This document shows, piece after piece, positions 1-8,427 of a stretch of DNA of 64,000 nt. Source of the DNA: an uncultured Clostridia bacterium. Its GTDB lineage: Bacteria; Bacillota; Clostridia; Oscillospirales; CAG-272. The translations under genes and the position numbers were made by a program. Under the pieces are notes generated by a model. The model was not told the origin of the DNA. It was given only the letters and a program-made list of their open reading frames with translations, and searched no databases. The first letter of the stretch is position 1; each line of letters starts with the position of its first letter. The stretch lies in contig CANRKP010000004.1 in assembly GCA_947631245.1 (NCBI GenBank), forward strand, positions 1-64,000, given 5' to 3'.

Positions 1-52
1 CCATTGCGTTTTCCTCCGTTTTGGTTATTTTATTTTACACCATTTCTGAGGT

Positions 53-1342
53 TTACACAATATTCGGGATGGACTCCCATGTGCAGCAGTCCGCGTCTGT
101 CCAAAGCTTGAATCCCTGCGACTCAAGCTTTTCGCGGCAGCCTGATGTGTTGTGTACCTCGTTTTCCTTTCCGTAAATCCAGCATGTGCCGAATCCCATC
201 GCGGGGAAGTCTATGTACGAAAACCCGTCCGGAACCGGTGTCCCCGCCGGCGTGAACATGCCAAGCCAATATTCGGACATATTCCCGTCCGCGCGGCGCT
301 CAAGACCGACGTAACCGCCGCCGTTTTCCCAAACGGCGCGTATCGCGTCCGTGCCGTCCATCGCGCGCTCGATCTCGTCGAACCAGCCGTTTGCGAACCA
401 CTCGCCCCACCATCCGCCGAAATCGGGATACTTTTTCCCGATAAAGAGCATCGCGGGCGCGTCTTCTCTGAATGCTTTGATGATCTCTGCCATTTTCTTT
501 TCTCTCCTTTTATTTTTTTTGATTTTTACGGGAACGTATATTGTTTCGGAAAATTGCCTGCTCTCCTCAACATAGCATTCGAGCTCGTAATCAAGCCGGC
601 GCTCGAAGCGGCTTTTCGGGAGCCACACATTTTTTATGTACTCCCACGTTCTGCGGACTGTCTTGATGAAATCGAGATGTGTCGCCGCGGGAGTTTTGAA
701 AACCGCGTAAAGCCCGCCCGAAATTTCAAGCCTGACCGTGCCGCTTTTATCTCCTTTGGCGTCACGCTCGGGGATGCCTATCCAGTAGTCGAGACGCTCT
801 TTTTCCGCACTCCATCGGCACACGCCGTAATCGACGGCGCACGCGCCGCCCGAAAGCCTTTTTGACAGACCGCGCGCGTTATACTTATTCCAAAAATTCG
901 GCGGAAATTCCTCGTCGCTCGGGTAGGCGACGACCGCGAAAGGGTCAAGGTCGATGATGTCGCATAAAAGCTCACTGTCGGTAGGGAAAAGCTCAAATTT
1001 CCCGTATAAAAGCAGGCTGTTTTTCGTGCGCCTGTATTCCGTCGGAAGAATGCGGTGCTCCGCTTTGAACGCGCGTATGAAATTTTCCTTTGAGTTGAAG
1101 CCGTATTCAAACGCAATGTCGCATATCGGGCGGCTGTCCGTTTCCATGCGGGCTACGATTTCGGAAATACGCCGCTTTCTGATATAGCTTGCGGGAGTAA
1201 GCCCAACAAGTTTTTTGAAAATACGCAGGAAATGATACTCCGAATAGCCGATTGCAGAGGCGACCTGACCGATGCTTATGTCGTTTTTGAGATTTTCTTC
1301 GATATAATCTATCGCTTTCCCGATAGTGCCGAGGCTCTCCAT
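53..1342 (-). CDS. AraC-family regulator with two GyrI-like ligand domains
   Basis: A 429-residue transcription regulator. Residues 1-105 form an AraC/XylS double helix-turn-helix (second helix region around DIAFEYGFNSKENFIRAF). Residues ~118-275 and again ~283-429 resemble the GyrI-like/AraC effector-binding fold that binds small cationic or hydrophobic ligands (GGLYAVFKTP in the first; WxGEW and EYWLGM in the second). One effector domain is usual, so the duplication is unusual; it could bind two ligands or act as a pseudo-dimer. A purine-rich GGAAAGG lies 6-7 bases before the ATG. It is divergent from the DUF4259-like gene at 1596, so both share the 250-base region between them. The ligand is not predictable from sequence. 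Confidence 0.88.
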   Translation of the reverse strand: MESLGTIGKAIDYIEENLKNDISIGQVASAIGYSEYHFLRIFKKLVGLTPASYIRKRRISEIVARMETDSRPICDIAFEYGFNSKENFIRAFKAEHRILPTEYRRTKNSLLLYGKFELFPTDSELLCDIIDLDPFAVVAYPSDEEFPPNFWNKYNARGLSKRLSGGACAVDYGVCRWSAEKERLDYWIGIPERDAKGDKSGTVRLEISGGLYAVFKTPAATHLDFIKTVRRTWEYIKNVWLPKSRFERRLDYELECYVEESRQFSETIYVPVKIKKNKRREKKMAEIIKAFREDAPAMLFIGKKYPDFGGWWGEWFANGWFDEIERAMDGTDAIRAVWENGGGYVGLERRADGNMSEYWLGMFTPAGTPVPDGFSYIDFPAMGFGTCWIYGKENEVHNTSGCREKLESQGFKLWTDADCCTWESIPNIV

Positions 1343-1514
1343 GACGTTTCCTTTCCGTGATCACAGTCATATTTTATCATAGAAAAGGAAAAAATGATTG
1401 ATAAAAATTGCGGTTTATTGCGGTTTATGCGGCGCGGAATACGTCCGACCTTTTGAGCAGAAAACCGCGCGCTCCGCGTTGAATTTACGCATTTGAAATA
1501 TACACGCACACCTA

Positions 1515-1543
1515 TTGACAATCTCATGACCGTGATGTTATTA
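1515..1543 (+). promoter_or_regulatory. Sigma-A promoter for the DUF4259-like gene
   Basis: TTGACA at 1515-1520 and TTATTA at 1538-1543 with a 17-base spacer. It faces the gene starting at 1596. The rest of the 1343-1595 gap holds no other recognisable element. Confidence 0.6.
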
Positions 1544-1595
1544 TCATAATAAAAGAAAGAGATATAATTAGGTCGGCTAAACGGAGGCTTTACAT

Positions 1596-2699
1596 ATGGG
1601 TGCATGGGGAACGGGCATTTATTCAAACGATACTGCCGAGGACGTGAGGGATTTTTGCGGCATGATATTCCCGTTCACGAGCGTATCCGAGGGGAACCGC
1701 ATCGTTTTTGAAGAATTCGCGGAAGTCGCAAATGCCGAAGTGATTGACGACGACGCGGCTTCATTTTGGTATGCGCTGTCCGACTGGCAATGGAAGCACG
1801 GGATTTTATCTGAGGAAATAAAGGAAAAAACGCTTCAGCTTTTGGACGAGCGCGGGGGCATTTCTGATTGGGAGGAAATGGGGAGTACCTCCGACGTAAA
1901 AAGAAGAATCGCCGTGATGGAGCAGCTGAAAGAGCGCTTGAATTCTCCGATGCCGTCTGCCAACCTGCCTAAAAAGCGGCTCGCGAGGGCCAAACACAAA
2001 ATCGGTCAAATTGTGATATTCAGGGCGCGTAAAGACGACGAGTCCGAGTTCTGGAAAATCGAGGATTTGAACGACCCGTTTATTTATCAGGATGAGATGC
2101 TGGCTCAAACTGCGACTGAGCTTCCTTCAAAATGGAATGTTCAGGGAAAATATATGGCGGTTTGCTGCGTGGGGAGCGAGAAAACGCCGTATTCAAAATA
2201 TCTGCCAGAGCTGTATGAAGAGAGCTCGGTTTATGCGTTTTATGATTTTATTTCGGATAATCCGCCCGATATCGAGACTCTGCGCCGGTGCGGTTTTCTT
2301 CCGATGAGATATTTTGAATGGAAGGATTTCAACCGCAACATCATTGATTATGTCGGCTGGACATATTGGTTTACGTTGGGGACGGAGAGCTTTCGCGTTT
2401 CAAAACATTCGGATATAGATGAAATTTTCACATTAAAAGATGAAGGTGAGGCGCTTCGTTTTCGGCGTGGGCTTGAAAAAAAGAATTATCTCGACGTCGT
2501 GGATGGATATTTTGAGCTTGAGGGTGCGTTTCGTGCCTGCCTCGGCGAGAAAAAACTGCTCGAGGCGGCGGGGATGCTTCCCGATACGCTGCGTGATGAT
2601 AATATGGAAAATCCCCGGCTAAAGGAGCCGGAGGAAATCAATAAACTGCTGCGGAATTTTGAAAAAACGGTTGAATCGCAATTTTCGACAGGTGAGTGA
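1596..2699 (+). CDS. DUF4259-like N-terminus, uncharacterised protein
   Basis: A 367-residue soluble protein. The first ~25 residues (MGAWGTGIYSNDTAEDVRDF) are the hallmark opening of DUF4259-type proteins, and the helical first 125 residues fit that family. The rest (~130-367) is aromatic- and acidic-rich with no motif I recognise, and is longer than a lone DUF4259. The start is well supported: ACGGAGG lies 9 bases upstream of the ATG, and a promoter lies at 1515-1543. No membrane segment or signal peptide is seen. Members of this family often sit in polymorphic-toxin immunity or accessory neighbourhoods, but no toxin is visible here, so no function is assigned. Confidence 0.8.
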   Translation: MGAWGTGIYSNDTAEDVRDFCGMIFPFTSVSEGNRIVFEEFAEVANAEVIDDDAASFWYALSDWQWKHGILSEEIKEKTLQLLDERGGISDWEEMGSTSDVKRRIAVMEQLKERLNSPMPSANLPKKRLARAKHKIGQIVIFRARKDDESEFWKIEDLNDPFIYQDEMLAQTATELPSKWNVQGKYMAVCCVGSEKTPYSKYLPELYEESSVYAFYDFISDNPPDIETLRRCGFLPMRYFEWKDFNRNIIDYVGWTYWFTLGTESFRVSKHSDIDEIFTLKDEGEALRFRRGLEKKNYLDVVDGYFELEGAFRACLGEKKLLEAAGMLPDTLRDDNMENPRLKEPEEINKLLRNFEKTVESQFSTGE

Positions 2700-2737
2700 G
2701 CGCATACTGATACGACATGAGAATTCCATAAAATGCA

Positions 2738-2763
2738 GCGTCCGCGCAAATTCGCGCGGACGC
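2738..2763 (+). terminator. Hairpin after the DUF4259-like gene
   Basis: Ten-base arms GCGTCCGCGC (2738-2747) and GCGCGGACGC (2754-2763) around a 6-base loop. The T tract is weak (CGTATTGTTATATT), so termination efficiency is uncertain. Confidence 0.5.
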
Positions 2764-2861
2764 CGTATTGTTATATTCTGTCTATCAAATCGCCCCGCGC
2801 GGAGTGCTTCGCAGTTTTATGTATAGAAAAGGGTTTTGCAATGTTCCCCGCTAACGGGAAG

Positions 2862-3239
2862 TTAACGGCGAAACCCATCACAGTTGAATGTCTTTTTAAG
2901 TGCGGCTTCTGTAGGAAAAACCGCTCCGATGAGCGGAACAAGCTGAACTGCATAGATGATTGCCCCGACATGCCCAATTGCAATAGTTCCTTTGTTAATG
3001 ACAAATATCAGAGGAATAACAGATAACGGTATCAACACAAGCCCGCATATGAACCATAGTCTTCCGATATACCTGTGAGCAAAAACCCATGTATCCTTGT
3101 TTTTTATTGACATCGTTGTTCTATATCCGAATAAGGCGTTGATGTTCTTGGGAGGTTTTGTCATAAACCGTTTGCCGAAGCCGACCATTATCAACGGAAT
3201 AAGCAAATCCATCGCCAACATATATATCCAAAACCACAT
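2862..3239 (-). CDS. SdpI-like membrane protein
   Basis: A 125-residue protein with about three hydrophobic segments (residues ~3-20, ~60-80, ~88-108). Residues ~36-62 (NALFGYRTTMSIKNKDTW followed by an AHRYIGR motif) match the conserved GYRT-x-SMKN-x-DTW-x-A-x3-G signature of the SdpI family. SdpI in Bacillus is the immunity and signalling membrane protein for the SdpC toxin; most clostridial members are of unknown role. It starts 4 bases after the stop of the upstream membrane-protein gene (3244-3858) and is probably co-transcribed with it. No SdpC-like toxin gene is seen nearby. Confidence 0.75.
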   Translation of the reverse strand: MWFWIYMLAMDLLIPLIMVGFGKRFMTKPPKNINALFGYRTTMSIKNKDTWVFAHRYIGRLWFICGLVLIPLSVIPLIFVINKGTIAIGHVGAIIYAVQLVPLIGAVFPTEAALKKTFNCDGFRR

Positions 3240-3243
3240 ACAT

Positions 3244-3858
3244 TCATGCGCCGGCGCGCGACGCCTCGGCGGATTTTGCTTCCAAGGCGCATGTCAGAAA
3301 CGCGTGGAGCGAATAAACGTGCATTCCGTTGACAAATCCCGCCGAACCCGGCAGAAAAGAAATTTTACCGCACGGGCAGCGAAACTCAAACGGAGCCGGA
3401 TTTATAAGCAGCACGGGGACTGTTTCTCTGCCGCTTGCAAGGCGGAGGCAATAGTCGGGAACGGGGCGCTTTTCCGTCTCTTTCGAGTACCAGATGACAG
3501 ACCAGTTCTTTGTCACAGGGCGTGTGTGTATGCGGGATTGATACATTCCGTCCTCTGTGAACGTCAGCTCCTCCTTTATGCCGAGCGTATCCCAGAGCTT
3601 TACGGCGTAGGTGACGTCATTGACATCGACGAGAAAGTCACAGACGGAGCCGTTTTTCGTGCCGAAGCACCACAGAGGGTGAGCGGGGCGCAGCGTGTAT
3701 CCGTTTTTCGCGCAGTGAGTTTTCAGCCTGATATAAAGCGATATACGCTTATATAGAAATCTCAGCCATCGAAACAATTGCGGCAGCAGATACAGAATGG
3801 CGGCAATCGCAAGTATGTTTGTGATGCCGCGCAGAGCGTATGTTATCTCCTGTTTCAT
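3244..3858 (-). CDS. Unknown single-pass membrane protein
   Basis: A 204-residue protein not recognised as a known family. Residues ~10-30 form one membrane segment, followed by a basic stretch (RWLRFLYKR). The remainder looks cytoplasmic, with strand-rich sequence and five cysteines, including a CPC pair near residue 163. It lies immediately upstream of, and in the same direction as, the SdpI-like gene, so the two probably form a small operon. Coding is supported by length, by the tight spacing with its neighbour and by the lack of a competing reading frame. Confidence 0.6.
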   Translation of the reverse strand: MKQEITYALRGITNILAIAAILYLLPQLFRWLRFLYKRISLYIRLKTHCAKNGYTLRPAHPLWCFGTKNGSVCDFLVDVNDVTYAVKLWDTLGIKEELTFTEDGMYQSRIHTRPVTKNWSVIWYSKETEKRPVPDYCLRLASGRETVPVLLINPAPFEFRCPCGKISFLPGSAGFVNGMHVYSLHAFLTCALEAKSAEASRAGA

Positions 3859-4001
3859 CTTCTTCGCCTCGGAAAAAATTTATTTTCTATTTACAGTATA
3901 TCACGGACTTCACACGCTGTCAATAGACTGCATAAAAAAATATTAAGCTTTTGACATGGATTTATAAGATACATCATTCAACCGCGGCGCACATTTTGTA
4001 T

Positions 4002-4030
4002 TTGATTATTTTCCCAAGATGTGATAGTAT
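4002..4030 (+). promoter_or_regulatory. Sigma-A promoter for the Nudix operon
   Basis: TTGATT (4002-4007), 17-base spacer, TAGTAT (4025-4030), 25 bases before the Nudix start codon and followed by GGGAGGCGGG as ribosome-binding site. Confidence 0.6.
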
Positions 4031-4054
4031 ATAGTTGCCGGGAGGCGGGCTTTC

Positions 4055-4549
4055 ATGCGGGACATACTTTTCACAACGGACGACGGAATATTTTCATACC
4101 GTGTGGCGGGCGTGTGCGTCCGCGACGGGTGTGTACTGCTTCAGAGCGCGACAGACGACCCTGCGTATGCGTTCCCCGGCGGGCACGTTGAGTTCGGCGA
4201 GACGAACGAAGAGACGCTTATTCGGGAGTTTGACGAAGAAATTGGTGCCCGCATAAAAGTCGGCAATCTGCTTTGGACGGCGGAGATATTTATGTCTTGG
4301 AACGGGAAACCGTGCCACCAGCTATGCCTTTACTATAATATTGAGATTGTCGGCGGAGATGTTCCCGAGACCGGCAGCTTTACGGCGCGGGAGCAGATAG
4401 AGGGGCGCGAGTTTGATATACTCTATCACTGGGTTCCGATCGATACGCTCGACAACATAGAGCTGTATCCGCCGCAGACGAAAAAGCTGCTTTCTGAAGG
4501 GATAGGAAGCACGGGCAGCACGGCACATTTTGTTTACAAGGAAGTCTGA
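4055..4549 (+). CDS. Nudix hydrolase
   Basis: A 164-residue Nudix-family pyrophosphohydrolase. The Nudix box is complete at residues ~46-68 (GGHVEFGETNEETLIREFDE, then EIGA), giving the metal-binding Glu residues. Substrate is not predictable; the family hydrolyses nucleoside diphosphates linked to other groups. GGGAGGCGGG upstream fixes the ATG at 4055. The stop is followed after 4 bases by the acetyltransferase start, so the two are co-transcribed. Confidence 0.9.
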   Translation: MRDILFTTDDGIFSYRVAGVCVRDGCVLLQSATDDPAYAFPGGHVEFGETNEETLIREFDEEIGARIKVGNLLWTAEIFMSWNGKPCHQLCLYYNIEIVGGDVPETGSFTAREQIEGREFDILYHWVPIDTLDNIELYPPQTKKLLSEGIGSTGSTAHFVYKEV

Positions 4550-4553
4550 AAAA

Positions 4554-5273
4554 ATGATAAAGCTCGATTCCGGCGGGGAAGAATTTGTATTTGAAAACGA
4601 CTGGGACACCGCCGTCCCGATAACGGTCCGCAAAAAGGACGACGGCGACGTATATATCGAGGTCTTCCCGACATATGAGGCGGAGGCGCGCGAGTTTGAG
4701 AAGAATTTTTCCGAGGACCCGTTTTCGCCCGATGCGCTCGCATTCATATGGGAGCGCATCGGCGCGCCGATGGCAAAGCGCGGATACGAGGACGAGAAGA
4801 AATTCCGCCACAGATGGTATTATAATTACGTTTTGAAGAGCGCGGAAAATTTGAATTTCGGCGCGATCCTCCCCGGTACGGATAGGCTGACGAAAAAGCT
4901 CATCCGCGGTAAAAAGGACCTGACGACGTTCGACCTCGACAGATATATTGAAGAAGAGATACCGGCGTTCGTCCATGTGACGGACGGGCAGATAGTGTCT
5001 ATCGCCGCCGAGAACGCGGCGTGCTCGGGAGATTTTGACGACGACGGGGAGTGCGGCGGTGTGACGGAGATAGGCGTTGAGACCGCCGTCCGACACAGGC
5101 GGCGCGGATACGCCGCGTCATGCGCGGCGGCGCTGTCGCGCGAGCTCATCGGAGAGGGGATATACGTCACATACGAGACGGACTGCGACAACACAGCGTC
5201 GCAGAAAACTGCCGAGAGCGCTGGCTTTGTTCGGTACGGGAAATGCTATTACTACGTCATGAGGAAAATTTAG
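4554..5273 (+). CDS. GNAT-family N-acetyltransferase
   Basis: A 239-residue protein. The C-terminal ~85 residues are a GNAT domain: TEIGVETAVRHRRRGYA is the strand plus the acetyl-CoA pyrophosphate-binding loop (R/Q-x2-G-x-A), and DNTASQKTAESAGF is the usual later motif. The N-terminal 150 residues are poorly conserved, as in the GCN5-like acetyltransferases with an N-terminal extension. The ATG at 4554 is chosen over an upstream TTG at 4530, which would overlap the Nudix gene. Substrate unknown. Confidence 0.82.
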   Translation: MIKLDSGGEEFVFENDWDTAVPITVRKKDDGDVYIEVFPTYEAEAREFEKNFSEDPFSPDALAFIWERIGAPMAKRGYEDEKKFRHRWYYNYVLKSAENLNFGAILPGTDRLTKKLIRGKKDLTTFDLDRYIEEEIPAFVHVTDGQIVSIAAENAACSGDFDDDGECGGVTEIGVETAVRHRRRGYAASCAAALSRELIGEGIYVTYETDCDNTASQKTAESAGFVRYGKCYYYVMRKI

Positions 5274-5312
5274 TCCTCCGCAGACGGTCTTAAAAAGGAG
5301 CGACAAGGTAAA

Positions 5313-7076
5313 ATGCCATACGATGCGGCAATGCTCGCCGCGGTATGCCGCGAGGTCAACGAAATGCGTGGCGCGCGGTGCGAAAAAGTATACGGAATGT
5401 CTGCGGAGGAGATCGCGGTCGTTCTGCGCGGGAGGGGCGAGGGCAGACGCCTTTATATAAACGCGGGCTCGTCGAACCCGAGGATGTGCTTTGAGGACGC
5501 GGACGCCGAGAACCCGACGACGCCGCCGAGCTTCTGCATGATGCTCCGCAAGCACATCGGCGGCGCGGTTTTCGCGGGTGCCGAGCAGCTTGGCTCGGAG
5601 CGCGCGGCGCGTCTGACGTTCGACACGCGCGACGAGATGGGGTTCCCGTGCAAGAGGTATCTCATCGTCGAGATAATGAACAAATACAGCAATATAATCC
5701 TGTGCCGCGACGGCGACAAGATAGTCGCCGCCGCGCGCCCCGTCGACTTCACGACGAGCCGACTGCGGCAGGTTCTGCCGGGCATGACGTATGAGGCGCC
5801 GCCTAAGCAGGACAAGATGGACATTCTGTCGGCGGACAAAGACACGCTTTTCCGCGACGCCGTTGAGGCGGGGGACATACCCGCAGACAAATTCCTCATC
5901 CGCACATACGCGGGGCTCTCGCCGCTTTTGTGCCGCGAGATAGCGTACCGCGCGGGCGGCGCCGCCGACGCGGCGACGTCCTCCTGCGACGGTGGACGGC
6001 TGTGGCGCGCGTTTTCGGAGGTGCAGGAGATGATAAGCGGCGGCGAGCCTCAGCGGCTGACGCTCGTGTACGACACAAACGGACGCCCGCTCGAATTTTC
6101 CGTACTCGATATTCTCGAGTACGGAGAGGGCTACGAGAAGAAGTATTTCGACTCGCCCTCCGCACTCATAATGGAGTTTTACCGCGAGCGCGGCAGGGTG
6201 GACAGAGTATCCCAGCGCGGGCACGACGTCGTGAAGCTCGTCGCGGCGGCGAGACGCCGGATCGAGCGGAAGCTCGAAAAGCTCTCGGAGGAAATGGAGC
6301 GCGCAGGCGAGGGAGAAGAATATAAGCGCATGGGGGACATCATCAACTCAAATCTCCATCTGCTCTCGCGCGGGATGACGGAGGCTGTGCTCGTCGATTA
6401 TTACGACCCCGACTGCAAAACGGTCGGCGTCACGCTCGACCCGAGGCTCTCCCCTGCGGACAACGCCCAGCATTATTACAAAAAATACGCGAAGTGCAAG
6501 ACCTCGCGCGTCATGACGGCAGAGCAGATAAAGCTCGCGGAGGCGGAGCTTGACTATATCGCGACGGTCGAGGACGCGCTCTCGCGCGCCGACGGCGACG
6601 CCGCGATCGACGAGCTGAGGGCGGAGCTCTCGGCGGCGGGCTACGCGAAGGCCGTCAAGCAGTCGGTAAAGGGGCGGATGAAGTCCCAGCCGCAGAAGCC
6701 GGACAAATACGTCACCTCCGGCGGATACACCGTTCTCTGCGGGAAGAACAATCTCCAAAACGACGCCCTGACGATGAAAACGGCGGAGGGGTGCGACTGG
6801 TGGTTCCACGTCAAGGGGGCGGCAGGCAGCCATACCGTGATGATAACGCCGCACGGCGAGGAGCCGTCTGAGCTCGACTTCACCGAGGCGGCGATGATAG
6901 CGGCAGTCAATTCGAGCGTTTCATCGGGAGAGAACGTTCCCGTCGACTATACGCAGGTCAAAAACATCAAGAAGCCGTCGGGCTCAAAGCCGGGGTTTGT
7001 GACATACAAGACGAACTGGACGGCATACGTCACGCCCGACCGCGCGCGCGTTGACGCGATGCGCGTGAAAAAATGA
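5313..7076 (+). CDS. rqcH: RqcH (NFACT protein), ribosome-associated quality control
   Basis: A 587-residue homologue of RqcH/FbpA, length typical. RqcH binds the obstructed 50S subunit with peptidyl-tRNA and recruits Ala-tRNA so that C-terminal alanine tails mark stalled chains for proteolysis. NFACT-N occupies residues 1-~210, a helix-hairpin-helix and coiled-coil middle ~210-440 follows, and NFACT-R is at ~460-587 (GGYTVLCGKNNLQND, DWWFHVKGAAGSH). The conserved Asp-Arg pair of NFACT-N appears as Glu96-Arg97 here. AAGGAG lies upstream of the ATG. It is in the same strand run as the genes on either side. Confidence 0.9.
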   Translation: MPYDAAMLAAVCREVNEMRGARCEKVYGMSAEEIAVVLRGRGEGRRLYINAGSSNPRMCFEDADAENPTTPPSFCMMLRKHIGGAVFAGAEQLGSERAARLTFDTRDEMGFPCKRYLIVEIMNKYSNIILCRDGDKIVAAARPVDFTTSRLRQVLPGMTYEAPPKQDKMDILSADKDTLFRDAVEAGDIPADKFLIRTYAGLSPLLCREIAYRAGGAADAATSSCDGGRLWRAFSEVQEMISGGEPQRLTLVYDTNGRPLEFSVLDILEYGEGYEKKYFDSPSALIMEFYRERGRVDRVSQRGHDVVKLVAAARRRIERKLEKLSEEMERAGEGEEYKRMGDIINSNLHLLSRGMTEAVLVDYYDPDCKTVGVTLDPRLSPADNAQHYYKKYAKCKTSRVMTAEQIKLAEAELDYIATVEDALSRADGDAAIDELRAELSAAGYAKAVKQSVKGRMKSQPQKPDKYVTSGGYTVLCGKNNLQNDALTMKTAEGCDWWFHVKGAAGSHTVMITPHGEEPSELDFTEAAMIAAVNSSVSSGENVPVDYTQVKNIKKPSGSKPGFVTYKTNWTAYVTPDRARVDAMRVKK

Positions 7077-7103
7077 GCGGAGCAAGGTTTTCGGGAGGAG
7101 AAA

Positions 7104-7670
7104 ATGGGAAAGGCGCACGGATTTGAGCCGGAAAAGCTCTTCTGCGGCATCCTTTATACGGACGCGTCCGCATATGAGCGCGCGAAAGCTGAGCTTTCGG
7201 AGCTTTACGGCGAGGCGGACGGCGAGTCTGAGGAGCTGTCGTTTTCAGGCTGGAGCGATTATTACTCATACGAGATGGACGGCGAGGTGTACCGCCGCTT
7301 CATTTCATTTAAAAATTTCGTCCCGCCGGACACGATAGCGGACATAAAAATACGGACGAATACGCTCGAGGAGCAAATGTCCGTCGGCGGGAAGCGCACG
7401 GTCAATATAGACCCCGGGCTCATCGGGCACGGCAGGCTGCTTCTGCCGACGACAAAGCCCGCAGGGCACAGGATAGCGCTGCGCGACGGGATCTATATCG
7501 AAATGACGCTCTTCTACTCGCGCGGCGAGTGGCACACGTTCCCGTGGACGTACCGCGACTTCGCCTCGGCGGACGTGCAGGCGATCATGACGAAATTCAG
7601 AAAGAGCTATATAAAGGCGCGGCGGGAGATGCTGCGCTGTGGCGAGAAGGAGGCAGGGGAGACGAAATGA
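7104..7670 (+). CDS. DUF4416 family protein
   Basis: A 188-residue protein matching the DUF4416 pattern: an N-terminal VKLF-like stretch (PEKLFCGILY), the middle RTVNIDPGLIGHGRLLLPTT followed by AGHRIALRDGIYIEMTLFYSRGEWH, and a C-terminal WTYRDFASADVQ segment. Function of the family is unknown. AGGAG lies 6 bases upstream of the ATG. Its stop TGA overlaps the ATG of the phosphoesterase gene (ATGA), indicating translational coupling. Confidence 0.82.
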   Translation: MGKAHGFEPEKLFCGILYTDASAYERAKAELSELYGEADGESEELSFSGWSDYYSYEMDGEVYRRFISFKNFVPPDTIADIKIRTNTLEEQMSVGGKRTVNIDPGLIGHGRLLLPTTKPAGHRIALRDGIYIEMTLFYSRGEWHTFPWTYRDFASADVQAIMTKFRKSYIKARREMLRCGEKEAGETK

Positions 7671-8407
7671 AAGAAACGCTTTCGATAACGGAATATTCGG
7701 TCAAAACGAACGGACGCGCCGCGTTTACCGCGGCGGTCGTTTCAGATACGCACGAGGCTGACCCGGAGCCGATACTCGCGGCGGTGAGGACGATATCGCC
7801 CGACATGATACTTGTCCCCGGGGACGTCGTCGAGGCAAAGACCGAGCTCTCGGCGGCGCTGCACGACGGCGCGAAGAGCGCCGCCGCATACGAGCTTCTG
7901 CGCGGACTGAACAGCATGGCGACCGTCTATTATTGCCTCGGGAATCACGAGGCGCACCTGACGGAGAGGCAGAGATTTGAGATATCGAAAACGGGCGTTC
8001 ATCTGCTCGAGGACAAATACGCCCGCGTCCGCATAAAGGGGTGCGAGGCGGCGATCGGCGGCGTCTCCCCGGGACTGCCTCACGAGGCGCCGGGCGCGCA
8101 TACATGGCGTATGCTCGAAAATTTCCGTAAGCAGGACTGCCTTCGTATACTGATGTGCCACGAACCGCAGAGATACGCGCGCGAATTTGTCGACGCGCGC
8201 GACGACGTTGTTTTGGCGGGGCACGCGCACGGCGGGCAGTGGCGGCTTTTCGGGCGCGGCGTATACGCGCCGGGTCAGGGGCTTTTCCCGCTTTACACGA
8301 AGGGCTGGTACGGAAATATGCTCGTGTCCGCGGGCGCGCACAACAGCGAGATAATACCGAGGATAGCAAACTGCTGCGAGGTGCTGTCCCTGAAATTTGA
8401 ATTGTGA
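7667..8407 (+). CDS. Calcineurin-like metallophosphoesterase
   Basis: A 246-residue enzyme with the metallophosphoesterase signature in order: SDTHEAD (D-x-H), VPGDVVE (GD), LGNHEAH (GNHE), MCHEP, and GHAHGGQW (GHxH). These coordinate two metals for phosphomonoester or phosphodiester hydrolysis. It resembles the YkuE/YaeI-type single-domain enzymes but lacks an obvious membrane anchor. The start at 7667 overlaps the previous stop; the longer in-frame extension to 7529 would run deep into DUF4416 and is unlikely. Confidence 0.85.
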   Translation: MKETLSITEYSVKTNGRAAFTAAVVSDTHEADPEPILAAVRTISPDMILVPGDVVEAKTELSAALHDGAKSAAAYELLRGLNSMATVYYCLGNHEAHLTERQRFEISKTGVHLLEDKYARVRIKGCEAAIGGVSPGLPHEAPGAHTWRMLENFRKQDCLRILMCHEPQRYAREFVDARDDVVLAGHAHGGQWRLFGRGVYAPGQGLFPLYTKGWYGNMLVSAGAHNSEIIPRIANCCEVLSLKFEL

Positions 8408-8427
8408 GAAAAACGGGGGAATTTTAT

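Noticed and set aside
152..865. Plus-strand frame opposite the AraC gene
   Set aside because: Composition is that of an antisense shadow of the well-supported AraC gene.
4530..4553. Earlier TTG start for the acetyltransferase
   Set aside because: It overlaps the Nudix stop; the ATG at 4554 is closer to usual spacing.
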